A stretch of 64,000 nt of DNA from Eledone cirrhosa (lineage: Eukaryota > Mollusca > Cephalopoda > Octopoda > Eledonidae): contig OZ024740.1 of assembly GCA_964016885.1 (NCBI GenBank), positions 10,221,454 to 10,285,453 on the forward strand. Direction: 5' to 3'. The position numbers and the translations under genes were made by a program. The notes below the pieces were generated by a model that saw nothing but the letters and a program-made list of their open reading frames with translations, ran no database searches and was not told the DNA's origin. Shown here in pieces: positions 54,868 to 62,509 of the stretch. Every line of letters starts with the position of its first letter. Positions within the stretch are counted from its first letter, which is position 1.

Positions 54868-57800
54868 ACACACACTACAACACACTACACCACGCTACAT
54901 CACACTACACCTCACTACACTACACTACACTACACTACACCACACTACACCACACTACACCACACTACACTACATCACAATACACCTCACTACACTACAC
55001 CACACTACACTACACAACACTACACTACACTACACTACACTACACTACACTACACCACACACAACTAAACTACACTAGACTACAAAACACCACACTACAC
55101 CACACTACACTACACTACACTACACTACACTACACTACACCACGCTACACCACACTACACCACACTACACCACACTGCAACACACTACGCTACAACACGC
55201 TACACCACACTACACCTCACTACACCACACTACACTACACCACACTACACCACACCACACTACACCACACTACACTACATCACAATACACCTCACTACAC
55301 TATACTACACTACACCACACCACACTACACCACACTACACCACACTACACTACATCACAATACACCTCACTACACTACACCACACTACACTACATCACAC
55401 TACATTACACTACGCTACACTACACTACACTACACAACACTACACTACACCACACTACACTAAACTACACTAAACTACAAAACACCACGCTAGCCACACT
55501 ACACTACACTACACTACACTACACCACGCTACACCACACTACACCACACTACACCACACTACAACACACTACACTACACCACGCTACACCACACTACACC
55601 TCACTACACGACACTACACTACACTACACTACACCACACCACACTACACCACACTACACCACACTACACTACATCAAAATACACCTCACTACACTACACC
55701 ACACTACACTACACCACACAACACTACACCACACTACACTACACCACACTACACAACACTACACTACACCACACTACACTAAACTACACTAAACTACAAA
55801 ACACCACACTACACTACACTACACTACACTACACTACGCTACACTACACTACACCACACTACACTACACCACGCTACACCACACTACACAACACTACACC
55901 ACACTACACCACACTACACTACACTACACTACACTACACTACACTACACCACACTACACTACACTACACCCCACTACAGTACACTAGACCACACTACATT
56001 ACACTACACTACACCACACTACACTACACCACACTACACCACACTACACCACGCTACACCACACTACACCACACTACACCACACTACACTACACTACACC
56101 ACACTACCCTACACCACACTACACCACACTACAATACACCAGACTACACTACACCACACTGCACCGCACTACACTACACCACACTACACCACACTACACC
56201 ACACTACACTACACTACACTACACTACACTACACTACACTACACTACACTACACTACACTACACTACACCACACTACACCACAGCTCAATACACCACACC
56301 ACAATACACCAAACTACAACACACTACACCACACTACACCACAATACACCACACTATACTACACCACACTACACCATACTACACCACAATACACCACACT
56401 ACACTACACCACACTACACCGCACTACACCACGTTACACCAGACTACACCACACTACACCACACTACACCACACTACACTACACTACACCACACTACACT
56501 ACACCACACTACACCACACCACAATACACCACACTACACCACACTACACTACACCACACTACACCTTACTATACTACAATACACTACACTACACCACACC
56601 ACAATACACCACACTACACTACACCACACTACACCACACTACACTACACCACACTACACCTTACTATACTACAATACACTACGCTACACCACACCACAAT
56701 ACACCACACTACACTACACCACACTACACCATACTACACTACACAATGCTACACCACACTACAGTACGCTACACCACACTACACTACACTACACTACATT
56801 ACACTACACTACACCACACTACACCACACCACACTACACCACACTACACCACACAAACCACACAAACCACACTAGACTACTATACACTACACTGCACTAC
56901 ACTACACTGCACTACACTACACCACACTACACTATACAACACTACACCACACCACACTACACTATACCACACTACACTACACTACAATACATTACACTAC
57001 ACTACATTACACTATACTACAATACACCACACTACACTACACTACACTACACCTCACTACACCACACTACACCACACCACACCACACTACACTACACCAC
57101 ACTACACTACACTACAATACTCCACACTACACCACACTACACCACACTACACCACACTACACCACACTACACTACACTACAATACAATACTCCACACTAC
57201 ACCACACTACACCACACTACACTATACTACACTACACTACACTACACTACACTACACTACACTACACTACACCACACCACACTACACCACACCACAATAC
57301 ACCACACCACAATAGACCAAACTACACCACACTACACCACACTACACCACAATACACCACACTATACTACACTACACTACACCACACTACACCACAATAC
57401 ACCACACTACACTACACCACAATACACCGCACTACACTACACCACGTTACACCAGACTACACCACACTTCACCACACTACACCACACTACACTACACTAC
57501 ACCACACTACACTACACCACACTACACTACACCACACTACACCATACTACACTACAATACACCACACTACACCACACCACAATAGATCGCACTACACCAC
57601 ACCACACTACACCATACTACACTACACAATGCTACACCACACTACAGTACGCTACACCACACTACACTACACTACACTACACTACACTACATTACACTAC
57701 ACTACACCACACTACACCACACCACACTACACCACACTACACCACACTACACCACACAAACCACACTAGACTACTATACACTACACTGCACTACACTACA

Positions 57801-58210
57801 CTGCACTACACTACACCACACTACATAACACAACACTACACCACACCACACTACACTATACCACACTACACTACACTACAATACATTACACTACACTACA
57901 TTACACTATACTACAATACACCACACTACACTACACTACACTACACCTCACTACACCACACTACACCACACCACATCACACTACACTACACCACACTACA
58001 CTACACTACAATACTCCACACTACACCACACTACACCACACTACACCACACTACACTACACTACAATACTCCACACTACACCACACTACACCACACTACA
58101 CCACACTACACTATACTACACCATACTACACTACACCACACCACAATACACCACACTACACTACACTACACTATACCACACTACACTACACCACGCTACA
58201 CGACACTACA
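54868..58210. repeat. Pentanucleotide satellite (TACAC/CACAC)n
   Basis: The plus strand is a mosaic of TACAC and CACAC pentamers with variants (CTCAC, AACAC, ATCAC, GCTAC). G is almost absent. Internal duplications are visible: the marker ACACAATGCTACACC occurs at 56741 and 57624, 883 bp apart with the same flanks; the ACTAGAC/ACTAAAC then TACAAAACACC cluster occurs near 55.07, 55.46 and 55.78 kb; and a block rich in AATACACCACACC near 56.29 kb recurs near 57.30 kb. Because the pentamer times three gives 15 nt without stops, long artefactual reading frames appear (repeating HYTTL). These are not genes. Confidence 0.95.
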
Positions 58211-59460
58211 CCACCACCACACCACCACACCAGCAAACCACCACACCACTACACCACCATACCACCACACCACCACACCACCACCACACCACCATCATAC
58301 CACCGCAACAACACACCACCACCACACCACCATACCACCACACCACCACACCACCACACAACCACACCACCACTCCACCACATCATAACACCACCACTAC
58401 ACCACGACCACCACACCACCTCACCGTCACACCACCACACCACCACCACACCACCACCCCACCACACCACCACACCACTGCACCACCACTCCACCACAAC
58501 ACCACACCACCACACCACCACGCCACTACATCACCACACCACCCCACCATCACACCACCACACCACTACACCACCACCACACCACCACATCACCACACTA
58601 CTATACCACCAAACCACCACACCACCACTCCACCACACCACTACACCACAGCACTACCTCACCAAGACACCACACCACCGCCACCCCACAACACCACCAC
58701 ACCACCACAACACCACAACACCACATCACCACCACACCACCACACCACCACACCACCACACCACCACACCACATCACCATACCACCACACCACCACACCA
58801 CCACGCCACCACGCCACCACGCCACCACACCACCACACCACCACTTCACCACACCACCACACCACCACACCACCACACCACCACACCACCACACCACACC
58901 ACCAAACCACCACACCACCACACCACACCACCACACCACCACCATACCACCACACCACCACACCACCACACCACACCACCACATCACCACACCACCACCA
59001 CACCACACCACCGCTTCACCACACCACCACACCACCACTTCACCATACCACCACACCACCACACCACCACACCACTACCCCACCATTCACTACACCACCA
59101 CACCACCACATCACCACACCACCATACCACACCACCACACCACCACACCACCACCACACCACCACTTCACCACACCACCACACCACCACACCACCACACC
59201 ACCACACCACCACATCACCACACCACCACACCACACCACCACACCACCACACCACCACCACACCACACCACCACACCACCACTTCACCACACCACCACAC
59301 CACCACACCACCACCCCACTACACCACCACATCACCACACCACCACCCCACCACACCACACCACCACACCACCACCACACCACCACCACACCACACCACC
59401 ACACCACCACACCACCACACCACACCACCACACCACCACCACACCACACCACTACTCCAC
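58211..59460. repeat. 8-bp satellite (CCACCACA)n adjoining the pentanucleotide array
   Basis: At about 58211 the repeat unit changes from CCACA-type pentamers to CCACCACA octamers with CCA insertions and point variants (TTCACC, ATCACC, CGCC). The plus strand stays almost G-free. Three octamers give 24 nt, so both strands hold long stop-free frames; minus-strand frames spell Val/Trp/Cys/Gly repeats of up to about 150 residues. These are repeat artefacts with no start context or domain. The array ends near ATTCACTACAGACTAAAAC at 59.46 kb, where unique-looking sequence begins. Confidence 0.95.
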
Positions 59461-59584
59461 ATTCACTACAGACTAAAACGTCAATAAATAAATATGTTAG
59501 CGACATCAGATACACTTTTTTTTAGTATTGTTTTTATTAGTGTCTGGTAGAGAAGAAGAAATTTTGCAAAAAATTCAAAACAAA
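59461..59584. other. AT-rich spacer, nothing recognised
   Basis: Unique-looking AT-rich sequence between the 8-bp satellite and the SINE tail. It contains a run of T near 59515-59522 and no coding frame or RNA gene I can recognise. The minus-strand SINE tail may extend a little into it. Confidence 0.5.
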
Positions 59585-59775
59585 AATATTGTTTCTACTT
59601 TTGGCACAAGGCAGCAATTATCCCAGTGTATTACTGGTACTTTAATCTATCGACCCCGTAAGGATGAAAGGCAAAGTTAACTTCGGCGGCATTTGAACTC
59701 AGAATGGCAAGGGCCGTAACTCTATGCGTCAAAGCATGGCCTCCGACCCTCTACCAATGATGGCTGCAACTCGAT
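59585..59775 (-). mobile_element. tRNA-derived SINE, cephalopod type (minus strand)
   Basis: On the minus strand, a tRNA-like head with GGTAGAGGGTCGGAGG (an A-box-like region) is followed by CTGAGTTCAAATGCCG (B-box-like, plus positions about 59687-59702). Then come TTTGCCTTTCATCCTTACGG, GGTCGAT, AGTACCAGTAATACACTGGG, and a tail GCCTTGTGCCAAAAGTAGAA. The run from the B box through TTGCCTTTCATCC and AGTACCAG to a CCTTGTGCC tail matches, from memory, SINEs that are very abundant in octopus and squid genomes. RNA polymerase III would transcribe such an element. The copy is diverged from what I remember, so probably old. The exact 5' end is uncertain. Confidence 0.75.
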
Positions 59776-59887
59776 TTCGAGTTACTTAAGTACGAGAGTC
59801 CTGGTAGGGACTAAAGAGCTACGCCTGGTCTATGGCCAGCAATGCCATGCATCGTAGAAAGTGTTACATATCAAGCGATACCTGTGC
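59776..59887. other. Spacer between SINE and LINE fragment
   Basis: Non-coding sequence with a small palindrome, AACTCGATTTCGAGTT, near 59768-59783. No gene recognised; it may belong to the SINE head or the 5' side of the LINE fragment. Confidence 0.4.
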
Positions 59888-60112
59888 TGGAAGCTTTTTT
59901 AAGTGAATGAGGATAAATTTGAATTAATCCACTTTAGAAAAGAGGATGTCCTGAAATTGCCATACTCTCTTCCTTCAGGTGAAACTCTCGTGGCATCTAA
60001 CAATATCAGAGACTTGGGACATAAGCTGGGCCACTCATATAAACAGCAAAGTTGAAAAGGCCTGCTTTGCACGGAGCCAATCCCACTTTCTGAGCATTGA
60101 ATGCATTTGCTC
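59888..60112 (+). pseudogene. Fragment of a second LINE reverse transcriptase
   Basis: A short coding remnant reads NEDKFELIHFRKEDVL, then LPSGETLVASNNIRDLG. After a one-frame shift it continues as DISWATHINSKVEKACFARS. This matches the segment after the catalytic box in many CR1/Jockey/L2-like LINEs, where FN.DKFE..., V.DLGV..S....F..HI and a following Cys/Ala-rich helix are typical. A TAA just upstream interrupts the WK...NEDKF context. The fragment is on the opposite strand to the L1/Tx1-like LINE and is a different clade. It is truncated on both sides and inactive. Confidence 0.55.
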
Positions 60113-60243
60113 AAAAGTAAGAACTGGTCTATATCATTGGATGCAATCGAAGTCGCAGGTTTTATATCAGAGTAACCTTCTCATATGTTGATTTAAAACT
60201 GCACTATCCACAAGTGTTTTTTAGCCTTCATATCATGTTCTCC
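60113..60243. other. AT-rich spacer, nothing recognised
   Basis: Sequence between the LINE fragment and the plus-strand hammerhead candidate. It may hold the decayed 3' end of the LINE fragment. No coding frame or motif is supported. Confidence 0.4.
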
Positions 60244-60314
60244 TGTTTTATCTGATGAAAACACAAATATTATTGCATGATGATGTTTGTTTTTGAAATG
60301 CGCATAATAAAATA
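60244..60314 (+). ncRNA. Candidate hammerhead ribozyme (type I arrangement)
   Basis: All core elements are in order. Stem I strand TGTTTTAT is at 60244-60251 and CTGATGA at 60252-60258. A hairpin at 60259-60294 has 15 of 16 pairs (12 Watson-Crick, 3 G-U, one C-U mismatch) and a GCAT loop. GAAA is at 60295-60298. Stem III is the self-complementary octamer ATGCGCAT (60298-60305), giving the A15.1-U16.1 pair. Nucleotide H17 is A60306. The second stem I strand, ATAAAATA (60307-60314), forms 8 pairs with the first, one of them G-U. Predicted cleavage is after 60306. Stem III has too small a loop for a good monomer, as in hammerheads of some retroelements and satellite RNAs that act as dimers. Caveats: the region is AT-rich, so helices form easily, and stem II is longer than usual. 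Activity is unproven. Confidence 0.45.
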
Positions 60315-60738
60315 CATGGAACTCCTTTAACCATCTTTTGATCTTATATTATGTATACTCCAGTCCTACAAACTGTAGAGTGCTTCTTATCCGATATCTG
60401 CATTGCTTTATTGTACTACAATAAAACTCACCTCCTACATTATATATATATATATATATATATATAATCTTTGGCAAATAAGAAAAAGTTTTAAAATAAA
60501 TTTCAAAAAATTCACTGTACTTGATATGGTTAAATAAATGGATAGTCCTTGCGGGCCTCCATTGAAAAGATAAACTCTCGTCAGAAGGTTCTTTTCACTC
60601 GGAGAATATAAAATTCCCGAGTTCGAATTACGAATTGGCGCTATTCAAAATTGTTCCCGAGATGAGAGTAAATGATGTGGAAGCAGTTCTGTCCAGTGCC
60701 GTGTGCAAAGATAGAAGGCAGAGGCAGGGAGGTCAATC

Positions 60739-60741
<3 letters not shown>
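60315..60741. other. Unassigned mosaic sequence with a (TA)n tract
   Basis: This stretch holds a short (TA)n run at about 60440-60466 and otherwise unique-looking sequence. A segment near 60620-60635 (GAGTTCGAATTACG) faintly resembles a polymerase III B box, but I see no matching A box, so I do not call a SINE. No protein-coding frame is convincing. Confidence 0.4.

Positions 60742-60805
<64 letters not shown>
60742..60805. repeat. (TA)n microsatellite
   Basis: An uninterrupted TA dinucleotide run of about 64 bp. It is self-complementary and length-variable by nature. Reading frames running through it (poly Tyr-Ile) are artefacts. Confidence 0.97.
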
Positions 60806-60808
<3 letters not shown>

Positions 60809-60955
60809 TATTTTCCGTTGTGTTGTAATATAAATATTACACACAGTAGATTATCAGCTCACGTAGAGTTTGCTCGACGGTTCCAGTTGTAGTTCCAAAA
60901 GTAATCCGGAGAAAAATAGAAAGATTTGAATGGATACAGTTTAGTTGAAAGGAAT

Positions 60956-61075
60956 TTATTGACACGTGTTTCTATAACAGTTACATAACCTAAAACAGCT
61001 GCTATCTACAAACTTTTAGTTATGCAGACATTCAATATTTCAATGTTATTATTTACTGTCATTTCATCAGAATAA
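60956..61075 (-). ncRNA. Candidate hammerhead ribozyme of Penelope-like LTR type (minus strand)
   Basis: On the minus strand: stem I strand TTATT (61075-61071), CTGATGA (61070-61064), stem II strand beginning AATGACAGT (61063-61055), a loop of about 73 nt, the pairing strand ACTGTTATA (60981-60973), GAAA (60972-60969), the palindrome ACACGTGT (60969-60962), the GTC cleavage triplet (C opposite 60961) and stem I strand AATAA (60960-60956). Stem I has 5 pairs. Stem II has 8 consecutive pairs after one A-A mismatch at the core. Penelope-like retroelements are known to encode minimal type I hammerheads with very weak stem III in their terminal repeats, and GAAACACGTGTC agrees with my memory of that family. 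The Penelope-like ORF here is on the same strand, about 0.9 kb upstream. The large stem II loop is atypical and could be an insertion, so this copy may be inactive. Confidence 0.5.
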
Positions 61076-61370
61076 TATTACTGAGGACCTATTTAGTTTT
61101 TATAGAGAATATTAGGAGGGAGGGGTGAAGTTGTTAGAAGAATAGTTGAAGGAGTGGTTTTTCGATAGCAGTGAGAATTCTTGGTGGCAGTGAGTAATTA
61201 GATTCCCATCTGTTGTTTTGACATTTTTTATAGAATATATTATTGGTTATTTTTCTAAATCTATAGAAGGATTAGAGATAGTAAAGATATGCGTGGTTGG
61301 TTTTGTGTTTGCACTTAATTAACATTCAGACTTAAATTTTTCTTTCAAGTGTACGTATCCTTTCACCCAC
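61076..61370. other. AT-rich sequence, possibly Penelope-like terminal repeat
   Basis: No coding frame is supported. A short direct repeat (GCAGTGAG) is seen near 61169 and 61192. Position between the minus-strand hammerhead candidate and the Penelope-like ORF makes it a plausible part of that element's 3' region, but nothing in the sequence proves it. Confidence 0.3.
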
Positions 61371-61660
61371 GCATTCATACACACATATATTTGCACACCT
61401 CTACAAAATACATATACTCACAATTCACATATTCATACTTACATATATATATACACATGCATACACATATGTATACACACATGTATTCATGTACATACAT
61501 ACGCGCTCATGTGTATACATTTTCATACTCAACTTATCTTTATATACACACGTATAGACATACACATATATACATACATACTCTAGTCCATGTGTACACA
61601 CATACACATACATACACATCTATATACACATACATACATATACACACACATATATATATG

Positions 61661-61724
<64 letters not shown>

Positions 61725-61735
61725 CACTTTAATAC
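61371..61735. repeat. ACAT/ACAC-type compound microsatellite ending in (TA)n
   Basis: Imperfect tetranucleotide repeats (CATA, CACA, TACA) with interspersed TATA runs, ending in a (TA)n tract at about 61681-61722. Low-complexity reading frames on both strands (His/Thr/Tyr/Ile-rich) are by-products and not genes. Its position downstream of the Penelope-like ORF may reflect expansion inside that element's untranslated region. Confidence 0.9.
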
Positions 61736-61965
61736 ATGAATACACTTACATCTAACTATACACATCAAACATATATATATATTTACTTATTTATATACAT
61801 TTTCACATATATATACATACTTATGGACGTTTTTAGACACATTCTTTATCGCATATTTGCACCTATTCTCATCAGCATATCTTTCCATTATTAGTGTGGT
61901 AATTTAAGGTTATTAATATATGTTGAGAAGAGATTGTTTTTATATTTTTCTAACTAGATTAAGGT
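61736..61965. other. Probable 3' untranslated part of the Penelope-like element
   Basis: AT-rich sequence directly downstream (minus strand) of the endonuclease stop codon. It contains a CTGATGA on the minus strand near 61870, but no GAAA at a suitable position, so a ribozyme is not called here. No coding frame. Confidence 0.4.
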
Positions 61966-62509
61966 TTATATAGTTGGGGGATGTCCCTCTTTTATGTAAT
62001 ATTCGGCTTGTAGTGGGAAAAAAAGGGTTTTATTTCTGTGACGGCAGAATAATGTTCGTTCAATTCTGTTATTCAGCAGTTTCTTCTTGTGTGTGATTAT
62101 GTAATAAATCTCAAGATTACACAATTTGCAGAAATTTTGGCTCCTGGAAAAGCTTTGGGTTTTAGCTAATTTTTCCCATTTTAGGGTAAACTTTTGATCG
62201 CTATCCCTGAGCGTCCAAGCTTTTTCTGCTAAAGTTGTTACATTTCTTTGGCTCTGGTGTTTTATTGAGTAAGAATGCCTATACAATCGAGATTTAAACG
62301 ATGTTGCCGTTGATCCCACGTAATACCACTCGTTGCCTCCGGATTTAATGGTACACTTATAAATAATATTTTTTTCCAGGCAGTTATTGCCGAGGGGGCA
62401 GTTGTCAGGATAGGTGCAGTTACAGTTGTGTACGTTGGGTTTTCTCTGGAGTAGTATTGCGGACGAACTTAGGTGTGGTTTATTTATGTTCTGTAGTGTA
62501 TTGTCTACT
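61966..62509 (-). pseudogene. GIY-YIG endonuclease domain of the Penelope-like element (out of frame)
   Basis: Downstream of the frameshift the minus strand encodes a Cys-rich linker, NCNCTYPDNCPLGNNC (about 62429-62380), then IIYKCTI, EWYYVGST (62309-62326; equivalent to the YIG half), FKSRLYRHSYSI (conserved Arg and His), TLAEKAW, a Trp/Lys-rich helix and CKLCNLE (C-x2-C with a following Glu). This is the organisation of the GIY-YIG nuclease fused to Penelope-like RTs, which cuts DNA for target-primed insertion. It ends in TAA at 61966. It has no start codon of its own in a sensible place. Reading the A9 tract as A8 would make it continuous with the RT, so the break is a single-base change, either real or an assembly error. 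Confidence 0.8.

Larger units (their letters stand above)
49518..54868 (-). mobile_element. L1/Tx1-like LINE, apparently full length, degenerate
   Basis: A non-LTR retrotransposon runs from an Asn-rich ORF1 start near 54.85 kb to a polyadenylation signal next to the satellite. Order on the minus strand: ORF1 (zinc knuckle, low-complexity tail), ORF2 with APE-type endonuclease, reverse transcriptase and C-terminal Cys/His domain, then a 3' UTR of about 230 bp. The L1/Tx1 assignment rests on RT features: INLDQSKAFDRVDH, RSIHDNLH preceded by AQTC, and SIRQGYPLS followed by LEPLL. Total length of about 5.35 kb suits a full-length element. Several stop codons and frameshifts show it is dead. It sits between two unlike satellites and I see no target-site duplication. 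The 5' limit is set only by where the pentanucleotide repeat starts. Clade placement is by eye. Confidence 0.85.

Noticed and set aside
54684..57315. Long plus-strand reading frames of His/Tyr/Thr/Leu repeats (up to about 260 codons)
   Set aside because: They are the translation of the TACAC pentamer read in 15-nt periods. There is no domain, start context or composition of a real protein.
54868..59460. Telomeric repeat interpretation of the pentanucleotide array
   Set aside because: No TTAGGG/CCCTAA or TTAGG units occur. The array is internal to the window and flanked by mobile elements.
58249..59515. Minus-strand Val/Trp/Cys/Gly-rich frames of up to about 150 codons
   Set aside because: Translation of the CCACCACA octamer in 24-nt periods; every frame of both strands is similarly open.
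60600..60660. Possible SINE from a GAGTTCGAATTACG B-box-like motif
   Set aside because: No A-box-like motif at a suitable distance and no recognised body or tail.
61018..61077. Alternative hammerhead reading using the first GAAA after CTGATGA (AATG/CATT stem, then GAAATATTGAATGTC)
   Set aside because: Stem I does not form with the sequence after GTC. The reading using GAAACACGTGTC pairs better.
61349..61768. His/Thr/Tyr-rich and Cys/Val/Tyr-rich frames over the ACAT microsatellite
   Set aside because: Low-complexity microsatellite translation with no domain.
61840..61885. A third CTGATGA on the minus strand near 61870, close to the Penelope-like stop codon
   Set aside because: No GAAA at a plausible position (GATAAAG and GAAT only), and no matching stem I. 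A hammerhead is not supported here.
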